From Vreelandella olivaria (GTDB lineage: Bacteria > Pseudomonadota > Gammaproteobacteria > Pseudomonadales > Halomonadaceae): a stretch of DNA of 64,000 nucleotides. Of this stretch, positions 32,546-42,758 are shown piece by piece. Position 1 is the first letter of the stretch. Every line of letters begins with the position of its first letter. A program made the position numbers and the translations under genes. The notes under the pieces are model-generated. The model searched no databases and was not told the DNA's origin. It saw only the letters and a list, made by a program, of their open reading frames with translations. The DNA is taken from positions 3,038,001 to 3,102,000 of the forward strand of contig AP019416.1 in the NCBI GenBank assembly GCA_004295565.1. The letters run 5' to 3'.

Positions 32546-32815
32546 TCACCGATCGATATGACCTAAATCTCGCCCAGGTTCCAGTTGATCCCGCACTCGC
32601 TGCTTGAGCAGCTTGATATCAGGAAAGCCACCATCACGTTTACGCTCCCATAACAGCACATCATCGCACCAGATCTCGAACGTACCGCCATGGGAAGGAA
32701 CTAACGAGACTTCACTCAAGCTCTCACCAAAGGTGGAGAGTAATTCCTGTGCATACCAACCACTTCTCAGTAACCATTGGCATTGGGTGCAGTAGCAGAT
32801 TTGAACGCGCGACAC
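32546..32815 (-). CDS. SelT/SelW/SelH (Rdx) family protein
   Basis: Small thioredoxin-fold protein of 89 residues. The N-terminus holds VQICYCTQCQWLLRS, where CTQC is the redox CxxC that is CxxU in selenoproteins, and the C-terminal half holds the family pattern GGTFEIWCDDVLLWERK followed by FPDIKLLKQRVRDQL. Here the second position is plain Cys, so no selenocysteine is needed. Family function is only broadly redox-related. It lies between the bcs operon and a divergent MFS gene. Confidence 0.88.
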   Translation of the reverse strand: MSRVQICYCTQCQWLLRSGWYAQELLSTFGESLSEVSLVPSHGGTFEIWCDDVLLWERKRDGGFPDIKLLKQRVRDQLEPGRDLGHIDR

Positions 32816-33004
32816 TCATGAACTCCTAAGCAAGTTAATATGGGAGCCTACTGACGGCTAGGATACTCACTAAAAAGGACGACTGCTTCCACTCAGCGAC
32901 ACACTCAATGGAAAATAATTTGGATAATTTGACCTGTCATCTTGGAATAGCCAAGCAAATCTGGTTTGCGATAGCAATCTTTAACAACCACCAAGGAGCT
33001 TAAA

Positions 33005-34317
33005 ATGGCCGAAAGTAGCGTTTCGCAAACTCGTCTATATGAGTGGCTGACGGGTGATGACGACAGCCGCATGTGCGACGACATACCTGAAAGCGCCTGC
33101 GACGAGCAACCGCGCAATTTTTTCTTCATGTATGGGCCTCTTTGGGCAATAAGTTGGCTGACGAACTGTCGAGCGCGCGTTTGGTTTTACCCTGGCTGAT
33201 GGGCATTATTGGCGCTCCCGTATGGATGGTAGGCCTACTGGTTCCCATCCGAGAATCAGGCGCCCTGCTGCCACAAATTTTTGTGGCTGGGTTTATCCGT
33301 TTAAAGCCCAGGCGCAAATGGGTATGGGTCGCCGGTGCACTGACCCAAGCATGCGCGGCCTTAGCGCTTGCTTTATTAGCGTTACTCGCCAACGGCACCC
33401 TAGGGGGTGCGTTAGTGCTCGCAGCGCTCGTTCTGCTCTCACTGGCACGGGGGTTATCTTCAATTGCCACAAAAGATGTGCTGGGTAAAACCATTGCCAA
33501 GCGCCGCCGTGGCACGTTAATGGGCTGGAGCGGCAGTATTGCCGGTGGTGCGACGCTGGCAGCAGGGGCGGTGCTAATGCTGTTTGAGAGTCGCCCCGGC
33601 AATTTAGTCGTGGCAATACTGCTGGTCATAGCCGCCAGCGGTTGGCTAATGAATGCCATCGCTGCCGCGCGCATTCAAGAAGCCGCCGGCGCGGTAGAGG
33701 GAGGAGAAAACGGCTGGGACAGCATTAAACTGGGGCTCTCGCTGCTGAAAGATGACCGCACTTTTTTACACTTCAATGTTGCGCGGGCACTCCTGCTTTC
33801 AAGTGCTCTTGCTCTTCCCTATATCGCTCTTCTCGGGCAGAACCAAAGCGGCACCGACCTGGGGGGCCTGGGCATACTGATTGTGGTATCGGGACTAGCC
33901 GCCATGGTGGCTAGCCCGGTATGGGGAAAACGCGCAGATCATTCAAGCCGGGGCGTGATGCGCGATGCAGCGATGGGTACCACTATTTGCTGCTTATTGG
34001 CCGCCAGCCTGGCTTGGCTCCCCGGCGAATGGACACACAGCATCTGGCCCTATGCAGCGATTTACGCCCTGCTCGTCATTGTCCACCACGGCGTGCGATT
34101 AGGACGTAAAACCTATCTCGTCGATATGGCAAGTCAAGATAATCGCGCACTTTACGTTGCCCTATCAAACACCTTAACCGGCGTATTAATGCTGCTCGTA
34201 GGTGGTGTCGTTGGCGCCTTTGCACAGTGGTTTGGTAGCGGCGTATTACTGCTCATTCTGGCAGCTACCGGCGCCGGAGCGATTCTAAGCGCGCATCAAT
34301 TACCCGAAGTCGAGTAA
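33005..34317 (+). CDS. Major facilitator superfamily transporter
   Basis: Integral membrane carrier with about 10-12 hydrophobic segments, for example GIIGAPVWMVGLLVPI, ALALALLALLANG and LTGVLMLLVGGVVGAF. Unusually for MFS it begins with an acidic soluble stretch of about 40 residues (TGDDDSRMCDDIPESACDEQ) starting at the ATG at 33005; a base missing near 33135 separates it from the membrane part. ATG 33005 follows AAGGAGC. Joined length is about 437 residues. The substrate is unknown. A stand-alone start within the membrane part (33142) is possible but lacks a ribosome site. Confidence 0.8.
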
Positions 34318-34556
34318 CATGCCGCTGGCAAACAATATGAAACAAAAGGTTATTTTCAATAAGCACGTTGGCGTTAGGCTAGCGTTCACGATTGCAATGC
34401 ATGACAACGCTCGCCATGATAGGGCCAGATAGCAGTGATGCGTTGGCACATTTGCTATGCTACCTATAATAAGTGAACGGACATTCCGAGGGTTCACAGG
34501 CGTAGAAACGGCTGAGAATCATGGAAAGGACTTGGAGCTGCAACAGGAACCACTTG

Positions 34557-34987
34557 ATGAAACGATCCCCTTTGATCAGCCCGGAGCTGCTTGAACGTAT
34601 TGTTGACGCATCGGAAGACGGCATCGTCGTTGCCGAACAGGAAGGGGATGAAAACATCCTCATCTACGTCAACAAAGGCTTTGAGCGCTTAACGGGCTAC
34701 AGTGCGGATGAAATTTTGTATCGCGACTGCCGCTTCTTACAAAACGAAGACCGTGACCAGGACGCGCTCGTCGCTATTCGGGATGCGCTTAAAGATGGCC
34801 ACCCTTCCCGAGAAGTACTGCGCAATTACCGCAAAGACGGCACCATGTTTTGGAACGAGCTGTCTATCACCCCTGTCTATGACGAAGCTGATGAACTGAT
34901 GTACTACATCGGTGTGCAAAAGATGTGACGGAGCGCGTAGAGGCCCAGCTCGCACTTGCAGAGTTACAAAAGCAGCGTGATCATTAA
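34557..34987 (+). CDS. Short LOV-domain blue-light photoreceptor
   Basis: A stand-alone PAS/LOV flavoprotein of about 143 residues. The conserved photoactive Cys is at about residue 58 in RDCRFLQNED, the signature that forms the FMN adduct in blue light. VNKGFERLTGYSADEIL, NYRKDGTMFWNELSITPV and YYIGVQKDVT complete the LOV pattern. It closely resembles the short LOV proteins of Pseudomonas putida as I recall them. The start at 34557 has AGGAA upstream. A base missing near 34920 hides the C-terminal helix (AQLALAELQKQRDH), likely a dimerisation coil. No output domain is fused, so a partner is unknown. Confidence 0.9.
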
Positions 34988-35165
34988 CTTTCTCACTAAA
35001 AAAAACTATAAAGCTTGAACTTCATCCCAACTGGCGTTATATAGCGGCAAGGCGCTTGAACTGCGCTAGGCGCTTCACGTTACGGTGCATGTGTTTTTGA
35101 ACTGCATGTGCCCTCGTGTGAAGCCGTTGTTTCGCCGGCACGCCGGCTGGGTTGGAGGACATCAC

Positions 35166-35378
35166 ATGAGCCGTGACCCCCTAAGTCGTGAAACGTTTAC
35201 TACCGATGCACTCGAATCAGACGAGTTTGAAAGCTTAGACGCCGTCAATGATGACCACTACGGCAAAAGCAAACCAAGCAAAGCAGACAGCTTACGTGCG
35301 CGACGCCAAGTTGAAGCATGGTTGGAAGAGCGCCGACTCCAGCGCGCCATTGAAGACGACTGGGACGAAGAAGAGTAA
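35166..35378 (+). CDS. Small acidic protein, PA3496-like
   Basis: A 70-residue soluble protein with an acidic N-terminal part (DALESDEFESLDAVNDD) and a charged C-terminal helix (ARRQVEAWLEERRLQRAI) ending in DDWDEEE. The C-terminal helix resembles the PA3496 family of gammaproteobacteria, annotated as putative envelope integrity proteins. GGAGG lies about 8 bases before the ATG, which decides this start over one 27 codons upstream. Function is not established. Confidence 0.6.
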   Translation: MSRDPLSRETFTTDALESDEFESLDAVNDDHYGKSKPSKADSLRARRQVEAWLEERRLQRAIEDDWDEEE

Positions 35379-35554
35379 CCCTTGTTGAGTAGCTCGGCCT
35401 TCTCAGCAATTGAGTGGGCCTGGCTTGCTATACGTTCCTAGCCTTTCCTGGCGTAGACCACTATCATCACCCCCTGGTCAGTAATACGAGTCGGCAATAA
35501 GAGCCAGTAGCCTGCTGCTGTCGCTTTATTCTTTCATCAACTTAACGGATCTCC

Positions 35555-37210
35555 ATGGCGCAATACGTTTTCACCATGAACCGGGTCGGCAAAGTAGTGC
35601 CGCCCAAAAGCAAATTCTCAAGGATATTTCGCTCTCGTTTTCCCGGGCGCCAAAATCGGTGTGCTGGGGCTTAACGGTTCGGGGAAATCCACACTGCTGC
35701 GCATTATGGCCGGTGTCGATAAAGAGTTTGAAGGTGAAGCTCGTCCGATGCCCGGCATCAATGTTGGCTACCTTCCCCAGGAGCCGCAGCTTGACGACGA
35801 GAAAAACGTCCGCGACACCGTCGAAGAAGCGCTAGGAGAGATTAAACAGGCGCAGGAGAAGCTGGATGGGGTGTATGCAGCCTACGCAGAACCCGACGCC
35901 GACTTTGACGCGTTGGCCAGCGAACAGGCACGCCTTGAGAATATTATCGAAGCCGCCGATGCGCACAACCTGGAGCGCAAGCTTGAAGTAGCTGCGGAAG
36001 CACTGCGCCTGCCCTGGGAGGCCAAGGTAGGTAATCTATCGGGCGGTGAGCGACGCCGTGTCGCACTCTGCCGCTTGCTGCTTTCCAGCCCTGATATGCT
36101 GCTGCTTGACGAGCCTACCAACCACCTTGACGCAGAGTCGGTGGCGTGGCTGGAACGTTTCCTTCACGACTATAACGGTACCGTCGTGGCGATTACCCAC
36201 GACCGCTACTTCCTGGATAACGTGGCAGGCTGGATTCTGGAGCTTGACCGTGGCCAGGGTATCCCGTTTGAGGGTAACTACTCTCAGTGGCTGGAGCAGA
36301 AAGATCAGCGTCTGAATCAAGAAGCCAAGCAGGAAGCCTCGCGCCAGAAAGCCATCAAGCAAGAGCTTGAGTGGGTGCGCAGTAACGCTAAGGGCCGCCA
36401 GGCAAAAGCAAAGCGCGTCTTAACCGCTTTGAAGAGATGCAGTCAGGCGACTTCCAGAAGCGTAATGAGACCAATGAGATTTATATTCCGCCTGGCCCGC
36501 GCCTGGGCGATAACGTCATTGAGTTTCGCGATGTGGCCAAGCGCTTCGATGACAAGCTGCTTTACCAGAACCTCTCCTTCACCATTCCCAAAGGTGCGAT
36601 CGTTGGCATCGTCGGTGGTAACGGTGCGGGTAAATCGACGCTGTTCAAACTGATTACCGGTAAAGAGCAGCCAGATGAGGGCGAAGTCCTGGTAGGGGAA
36701 ACCGTCGATATCGCCTATGTCGAACAGCTACGCGACGGCTTAGACGATAAACAGAGCGTCTGGGAAGCCGTTTCCGATGGTCAGGACATCCTTAATATCA
36801 ACGGCTACGAAGTCTCTTCGCGCGCCTATGTGGGTCGTTTCAACTTTAAGGGGAATGACCAGCAGAAGCGTTTATCTGAGCTTTCTGGTGGTGAGCGTGG
36901 TCGCTTACAGCTTGCCCAAACGCTCAAGCAAGGCGCTAACGTTTTGCTACTCGATGAGCCCTCTAACGACCTGGATATCGAAACCCTACGAGCACTGGAA
37001 GACGCGTTACTGGCCTTCCCTGGCTGCGCCATGGTGATCTCGCATGATCGCTGGTTCCTCGACCGTATCGCCACGCACATTATGGCCTTTGAAGGTGACT
37101 CTGAAGTGGTCTTGTTTGAAGGCAACTACGCAGAGTACGAAGAAGACCATAGAAAGCGGGTCGGAAACGATACGCCTAAGCGCATGAAGTATAAGCGCAT
37201 CGATGCCTGA
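35555..37210 (+). CDS. ettA: Energy-dependent translational throttle protein EttA
   Basis: ABC-F ATPase that binds the ribosomal E site and gates translation according to ATP/ADP ratio. It has two ABC domains without membrane segments: Walker A GLNGSGKST and GGNGAGKST, signatures LSGGERRRVAL and LSGGERGRLQL, and Walker B LLLDEPTNHLD and LLLDEPSNDLD. The arm-linker region between them ends RFEEMQSGDFQKRNET. Frame breaks near 35607, 35640 and 36413 split it; joined it is about 555 residues, the EttA length. A terminator follows. Confidence 0.95.
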
Positions 37211-37245
37211 TCATTAGCATCACGCTGGCAGTCAATGCTGACGGC

Positions 37246-37277
37246 AAAGGCCTCGCTCTGCGAGGCCTTTTCATTTG
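37246..37277 (+). terminator. Terminator after ettA
   Basis: An 11-bp stem AAAGGCCTCGC / GCGAGGCCTTT with a TCT loop is followed by a T-rich tail. It lies 36 bases after the ettA stop. Confidence 0.85.
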
Positions 37278-37304
37278 TGTTTACACTGACACTAGCGCAC
37301 ACCC

Positions 37305-37463
37305 CTAACGTCTGCGGCCTGTAAAAAAAGACACAAGAAACAAAATTACAAACAACACAAACAAAATTTGCGCAATGCTAGACGCCGCCCCGGCGATACC
37401 TGAAAAACCGACCGCTCCCGCGATAATCGCAATAATTAAAAACAGCACCGCATTGCCTAGCAT
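37305..37463 (-). CDS. DUF1328 (YtjA-like) small membrane protein
   Basis: A 52-residue protein starting [16 protein letters not shown] with two hydrophobic helices, a Gly-rich turn ([14 protein letters not shown]) and a basic C-terminus (TGRRR). This is the whole DUF1328 pattern. AGGAG lies before the ATG at 37463, which settles the start over an upstream in-frame ATG. The family is of unknown function and often stress-induced. Confidence 0.88.
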   Translation of the reverse strand: MLGNAVLFLIIAIIAGAVGFSGIAGAASSIAQILFVLFVILFLVSFFTGRRR

Positions 37464-37539
37464 GGTTTCGCTCCTCTCCTTGGTAATAACGTTCCTTAAA
37501 AACAGCGCCGCATATCCCATTATGCAACGTGAATAGGTA

Positions 37540-38180
37540 TCAGAGATGATAGACGCTTTTAGTCATCACCTTAGAGGCTAGGCGCATACCCCACTTCACC
37601 GGCGCTGGGAAACGAACGCCTCCTGCTTCTAAGGCAAGCTGAGCGTGGTGAGCTTCATCCATGGCCATCTGGCGTAGTATGGCGCGTGAGCGGTTATCGC
37701 CACTGGGTAGCGACTGTTGATGTGAATCAAGATGTTTACCTGCCTGTTCTTCGGTCGCAGCGACCAAGCCCAAGCTAATGCGATCACTGACCGCACCCGC
37801 GGCCACACCCACCCAAAGGAAGCAACATAAAACAACGGGTTTAGGTAGCTCGTTCGACTCTGCAGTTGCTCCAGGCGCTCATCGCACCAGGCGAGATGAT
37901 CGATCTTCTCCAGCGCCGACTGCTCCATCTGGTGACGCCCATGGGGAAGTTTAGCGGTTACGCCCTGCCCTTGATAAAGTGCTTGGGCACACACTTCATC
38001 GGTATGGTTAATTCGCATTAGGCCCGCCGCATGGCGGCGCTCTTGATCATCAAGCACTCCCTCGGCGACTCCTTCGCCAGGGCTGGTACGCTGGGACGAG
38101 GCCGCGTGGGGCACCAGCGTTCGTAAGGCGGTATCGAACTGATGTATCAGGCGATCTGAACGACTCTGTTGACGATCCAT
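37540..38180 (-). CDS. coq7: Ubiquinone biosynthesis hydroxylase Coq7 (frame-broken)
   Basis: Di-iron monooxygenase that hydroxylates a demethoxyubiquinol in ubiquinone synthesis. Diagnostic segments are [20 protein letters not shown] with the first Glu ligand, [30 protein letters not shown] and [11 protein letters not shown] with the ExxH ligands. A frame break near 37812 separates the first 120 residues from the last 90. Length is about 213 residues. It lies 40 bases after the HIT gene on the same strand. Confidence 0.92.
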
Positions 38181-38219
38181 GGCAACACTCCGTTGACTTG
38201 CGATAGCGGCCTGCTGAAC

Positions 38220-38561
38220 TCAACCAGCAGGCCAGGTGAAGGCACGCCCACCCAATAAGTGCATATGAATATGGTAGACCGTTTGACCGCCCATTTCGTT
38301 GCAGTTCATCACCACGCGGTAACCATCTTCTGCAAAGCCCTGCTCGCGAGCAAGCTTGGCAGCGGTAAACTGAAGCCGCCCAATCAAGGCCAGATCGGCC
38401 TCATCGATATCATTGAGCGTGGCGATATGCTTTTTAGGAATGATTAGCTGATGAGTAGGTGCCTGCGGGCTAATATCATTGAAAGCCAGCACATGATCAT
38501 CTTCATAAACGATATCAGCAGGGATATCACGGTTAATGATTTTGCAAAACAGACAATCCAT
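38220..38561 (-). CDS. hinT: HIT-family nucleotide hydrolase HinT
   Basis: Histidine-triad protein that hydrolyses nucleoside phosphoramidates. It begins [20 protein letters not shown] and ends with the triad [10 protein letters not shown], the catalytic His-x-His-x-His motif. The 113-residue length fits HinT. GGAG lies 6 bases before ATG 38561, so this start is chosen over the ATG four codons upstream. Confidence 0.93.
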   Translation of the reverse strand: MDCLFCKIINRDIPADIVYEDDHVLAFNDISPQAPTHQLIIPKKHIATLNDIDEADLALIGRLQFTAAKLAREQGFAEDGYRVVMNCNEMGGQTVYHIHMHLLGGRAFTWPAG

Positions 38562-38656
38562 ACAGCTCTCCATTGTTTACGTCTTGTCACTCAAGTGTGG
38601 AATTATCTCTTCAAGCGATGAATGGCGTCGACGGGGAGACAGCAACCCAACGCCCT

Positions 38657-39529
38657 TCAGCGGAAGCGCCTCTGCGCAAGAAGATGCCTGACCAAGGGGG
38701 CAAGTATTAACTCCATCGCCAACGACATTCGCGCACCCGGCACCACAAGTGTGTGCGGTCGGGTCATAAACGAATCCCTGATCATTGCCAGTAGCCAAGG
38801 GAAATCGACGGTGGAGGGATCCCGAAAGCGGATGACCACGAATGACTCTGCATCGGTGGGAATATCCTGCACCTCAAAAGGGTTGGAGGTATCGACGGTG
38901 GGCACACGTTGGAAATTGATGTGAGTACGCGAAAACTGCGGCTGGATATAGCGCACATAGTCATCCATCCGACCCAGGATAGTGTCAATGACCGCTTCTT
39001 GTGAGTAGCCACGCAGCTTGGTGTCACGGTCGATCTTTTGAATCCACTCAAGATTCATGGTCGGCGCCACGCCTACCAGCAGATCCACATGGCGCGCAAT
39101 GTCATACTCTTCCGTGACCAGCCCACCATGCAAACCTTCATAAAACAGCAGGTCGGTACCACAGGGCAGCGACTGCCACTCGGTGAAAGTACCGACCCGA
39201 CAGCCTGCCTCAATTTTCTGCTTATCTTCAGCGTGGATATAGTGCCGAAAAGTGCCCGAACCATGCTCACCGTACTCACTGAACAGCCCTTCAAGGCGAT
39301 CCAGCAAATTCGCCTCTACGGCAAAATGCGAAAGCTCATCTTTGCGCTCCGGCTCCTCCCGGAAGATGCGATGCAGGTCATCGCGTGTATAGCGATGAAA
39401 GGCATCGCCATCGACCATCGCTGCATGCACATCTTCGCGCAAAAACATGCGTTCAAAACTGCGCCGTACGGTGGTGGTACCCGCCCCTGAGGAGCCGGTT
39501 ACCGCAATAATCGGATACTCCCGAGACAT
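38657..39529 (-). CDS. prkB: Phosphoribulokinase-like kinase (PrkB family)
   Basis: P-loop kinase homologous to phosphoribulokinase, common in gammaproteobacteria that lack the Calvin cycle. It has the P-loop VTGSSGAGTTT, the segment FHRYTRDDLHRIF, FYEGLHGGLV and VDLLVGVAPTMNLEWIQKI, and ends LAPLVRHLL. ATG 39529 shares a base with the stop of the thioesterase gene, so the two are translationally coupled. No RuBisCO is seen in the window, so the physiological substrate is open. The frame is intact. Confidence 0.87.
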   Translation of the reverse strand: MSREYPIIAVTGSSGAGTTTVRRSFERMFLREDVHAAMVDGDAFHRYTRDDLHRIFREEPERKDELSHFAVEANLLDRLEGLFSEYGEHGSGTFRHYIHAEDKQKIEAGCRVGTFTEWQSLPCGTDLLFYEGLHGGLVTEEYDIARHVDLLVGVAPTMNLEWIQKIDRDTKLRGYSQEAVIDTILGRMDDYVRYIQPQFSRTHINFQRVPTVDTSNPFEVQDIPTDAESFVVIRFRDPSTVDFPWLLAMIRDSFMTRPHTLVVPGARMSLAMELILAPLVRHLLAQRRFR

Positions 39530-39969
39530 CAGCCACACCTCGCGCGGGAAAGCGCTTGTTTAACCTGCTCAGGCACGTCGACAGGACGTCCGCTAGCAAG
39601 ATCAATCAGAAGCTGATTGACCCGTGCGGTGGCGACCACCTGCTGAGAATCCAGCTGATAAATACGCTGATATATCGTCAATGATTTACCTTGCGGCTCA
39701 GGTACAGCGGTTGCAATCGTTAACCCGTCGGGCCAGCGCGCCTCGCTTTGATACTGAACGGCGAGATCAGCGACTACCGAAGGGTATCCGTGCATATCCC
39801 ATTCAGGCAAATCCAATGCCGCGAAAGCTTGAATGCGCGCCTCGTGGAGCAGCGATACCAGCGCATCATGCCCCAAGTGGCGGCCGTAATTCATATCGGT
39901 TACCCGCACCGTCATAGGATGACGATGAATGACCGCCTCAGCGGGAAAGTCCAGCTTGACACGCTCCAT
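39529..39969 (-). CDS. Acyl-CoA thioesterase, 4HBT/YbgC-like hot-dog fold
   Basis: A 146-residue hot-dog-fold thioesterase. The motif RVTDMNYGRHLGHDALVSLL places Asp and Asn in the usual active-site region, and LLIDLASGRPVDVPEQV ends the domain. It overlaps the downstream kinase start. The acyl substrate cannot be told from sequence. Confidence 0.83.
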   Translation of the reverse strand: MERVKLDFPAEAVIHRHPMTVRVTDMNYGRHLGHDALVSLLHEARIQAFAALDLPEWDMHGYPSVVADLAVQYQSEARWPDGLTIATAVPEPQGKSLTIYQRIYQLDSQQVVATARVNQLLIDLASGRPVDVPEQVKQALSRARCG

Positions 39970-40049
39970 GCCTGTTTCCTCGTCAGTGAATTAGGAAACC
40001 ACTGATTAATCGGGGTATCCGTTCAGTATTTGCTTAGCGTAAGGCTTAT

Positions 40050-41331
40050 TTACTCCTCGCGGGCAATCGCCCGGAAGGCGATATCACGGCGATACTCGAC
40101 GCCATCCCACTGAATGGCACTAACGCCCTGGTACGCTTGCTGTTGCGCTGCTGAGACACTATCACCCAATGCCGTCACACATAGCACGCGGCCACCTGAT
40201 GTGGTGATCTCACCTTGAGCATTTTGAGCAGTACCGGCATGAAACACTTTGCAGCCCGTTGCTTCTGCCGCGGCTAGACCGTGAATCACATCGCCCTTGC
40301 GATAGCTGCCAGGGTAACCACCGGCAGCGAGTACCACCTACCGCTGCGCGGGAATCCCATTCGCAGCGCTGCCCGGCCAAGCGCCCTCGGCACCCGCTAA
40401 GCACAGCTCAGCGAAATCAGAGGTTAAGCGCAGCATAATCGGTTGGGTTTCAGGGTCGCCAAAGCGGCAGTTATACTCAATCACCTTGGGATTCCCCGCT
40501 GCGTCGATCATCAGGCCTGCATATAAGAACCCGGTATACGCATTGCCCTCTTCGGCCATACCGCGCACGGTGGGCAGAATGACCCGCTCCATGATGCGGG
40601 CGTCAACCTCGGGCGTTACCACCGGCGCTGGCGAATAGGCACCCATACCGCCGGTATTGGGACCGGTATCACCATCGTAGGCGCGCTTGTGGTCTTGGCT
40701 GGTGGCCATAGGGACGACATTCTCTCCATCCACCATGACAATAAAGCTCGCCTCTTCGCCTTCCAAAAACTCTTCAATGACGACACGGGCGCCCGCATCA
40801 CCAAAAGCGTTGGCTTCCAGCATATCGCGAATAGCTGCCTCAGCTTCGGCCTCACTGAGCGCCACGATGACGCCTTTGCCCGCCGCCAGGCCATCCGCTT
40901 TAATCACAATCGGCGCGCCCATTTTGCTTAAGTAATCAAGCGCAGGGTCTACTTCAGTAAACGTTTGGTAGTCAGCCGAAGGAATATCATGACGGGCCAA
41001 AAGTCCTTGGTAAAAGATTTTGAGCCCTCCAACTGAGCGGCCGCCTGAGTAGGGCCAAAGATAGTCAGACCCGCCGCCTGAAAACGATCCACGACGCCTT
41101 CCACTAAAGGGGCCTCAGGGCCCACCACGGTCAAGCCAATCTGCTCATCACGGGCAAAAGCGACCAGACCGTCGAGATCCGTTGCGGCAATCGCTACGTT
41201 GGTCAGCTTGGTCTCCGTCGCGGTGCCGGCATTGCCAGGTGCAACAAAGACCTGTTCAACCTGGGTGGATTGCGCCAATTTCCGGCCAGGGCATGCTCGC
41301 GACCACCGCCGCCTATCATCAAAACCTTCAT
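40050..41331 (-). CDS. purD: Phosphoribosylamine-glycine ligase (frame-broken)
   Basis: ATP-grasp enzyme that joins glycine to phosphoribosylamine in purine synthesis. It starts MKVLMIGGGGREHAL at 41331 and shows VFVAPGNAGTA, VVGPEAPLVEGVVD, IKADGLAAGKGVIVA, TGPNTGGMGAYSPAP and VIEYNCRFGDPETQP. The C-terminal segment VLAAGGYPGSY leads to GGRVLCVTALG. Frame breaks lie near 41285, 41010 and 40337. Joined it is about 427 residues. It lies 66 bases after phaR on the same strand. Confidence 0.95.
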
Positions 41332-41397
41332 GTGCATCCTTCTCAAACGGAGAGCGTATATCGGCGGCATTATGCCACAGCGCAGCACCAAGTGGGG

Positions 41398-41903
41398 TCA
41401 GGAGGAGGGTTTGTTATCCTTGTTGGCATCGCTGCTATCGCTCTCATGCTGCTCAGCATCACCCGGCTCATCAATCTGCCCTGGCTGATTCAAGGTTTTT
41501 GCCAAAAACGCATGTTCTCTTCAGCGAGTTCACGCATAAATTCAAGCGGCGTATTACGCATAGCCTGCTTCCACTGGCTCTGCAGACGCTTCTGCTGCTC
41601 CAGCATCAGTTGCGTACCTTGCTCGAGATAACGCGACAGCGGCAGCGGTGATGTCATATCGTACACACGGATTAGCTGCGCCAGCAGATCGTTTGAAAAT
41701 ACTTCCGCTTCGCTATCGGCTTGCTCCTGCTCAATAATGATAGAGAGCAGAATAGTGCGCGTCAGGTCTTCTCCGCTTTTGGCATCCTCCACCCTGAACG
41801 GCTCTTCTTCGATGATTAAACGGCGCAGATCTTCCAGCGTTACATAACGGCTCTGCTGAGTATCGTACAACCTGCGGTTGGCATATTTGCGAATTACGCG
41901 CAC
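41398..41903 (-). CDS. phaR: PHA synthesis regulator PhaR
   Basis: DNA- and PHA-binding repressor that tunes phasin expression to granule load. The N-terminus IRKYANRRLYDTQQSRYVTL is the PHB/PHA accumulation regulator DNA-binding domain, and the PHB-accumulation domain follows (DLTRTILLSIIIEQEQ). Correcting a base in the T-run near 41503 extends the end from 41490 to 41398 and adds an acidic tail (GDAEQHESDSSDANKD). It lies far from phaC/phaP, whose upstream palindromes are its likely targets. Confidence 0.9.
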
Positions 41904-42037
41904 AGCGCATCTCCTTAAACGCGATAGGGGCTTTTATTCCCGTTACTGGTATTGTGCCTGCACCACGCGCCTATGCAAGCCACCTTAATCGTTTAGATAG
42001 CCGCACTGCGCTAATTCTTGACCAATAGACCACTATT

Positions 42038-42750
42038 ATGAATTTGATTCTGCTCAACCCCAACGATCTTACCGACGATGGCCACGTCTGTATCACCGAC
42101 CCACGCCGCCTGACACACCTTCGCGATGTTCATCGTTCGTCACCCGGCGACCTGCTCACCGTCGGAGTTCAAGGCGGCAACATGGGTAAAGCGCTGCTAA
42201 AAGAGCTCACCACTGAGCGGGCGTATTTCCAAGTGGAGAGCCTCAACGAGCCACCGCCACCGCCATTACCCGTGCATCTGGTCTTGGCCCTGCCCCGCCC
42301 GCGTATGTTGGCGCGTACCTTGGAGCATGTGACGGCACTTGGCGTTAAAGAGATCACCCTGCTACATACTAAACGGGTCGAGAAGAGCTACTGGCAATCC
42401 CCAGAGCTACGCCCTGATAAAATTCACCAGCATTTGGTACTTGGCTTAGAGCAAGCTCGTGATACGCAGCTACCCTCGGTAATCCTAAGCAAAGGCTTCC
42501 GCCCTTTTTGCAACAGCAACTACCTGCTTTGCTAAGCCAACGCCGCGGATTGGTGGCGCATCCTGGCATGGCCAATGCTTGCCCAAGAGGCATCAGTGAC
42601 CCTACCCTACTACTGGTAGGCCCTGAGGGCGGTTTTATCGCTTGGGAGGTAGAGCAATTGCTGCTGGCAGGCTGCGAGGGAATGCACCTTGGCCCGCGTA
42701 TTTTACGGGTTGAAACAGCCGTCACTGCGCTTCTGTCACGGCTGTTCTAA
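42038..42750 (+). CDS. rsmE: 16S rRNA m3U1498 methyltransferase RsmE
   Basis: SPOUT-class methyltransferase for U1498 of 16S rRNA. It begins MNLILLNPNDL and has a PUA-like N-terminal domain (ITDPRRLTHLRDVHR). The SPOUT knot motifs are LALPRPRMLARTLEHVTALG, LLVGPEGGF and LGPRILRVETAVTALL. A frame break near 42507 splits it. Joined length is about 238 residues. Confidence 0.93.
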
Positions 42751-42758
42751 GCCTTATT

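Noticed and set aside
32546-32815. Selenoprotein reading of the SelW-like gene
   Set aside because: The active-site motif is CTQC with an ordinary Cys codon, and no in-frame TGA is present at that place.
41203-41651. Plus-strand open frames opposite purD and phaR
   Set aside because: They are out of register with any conserved protein and mirror the real minus-strand genes.
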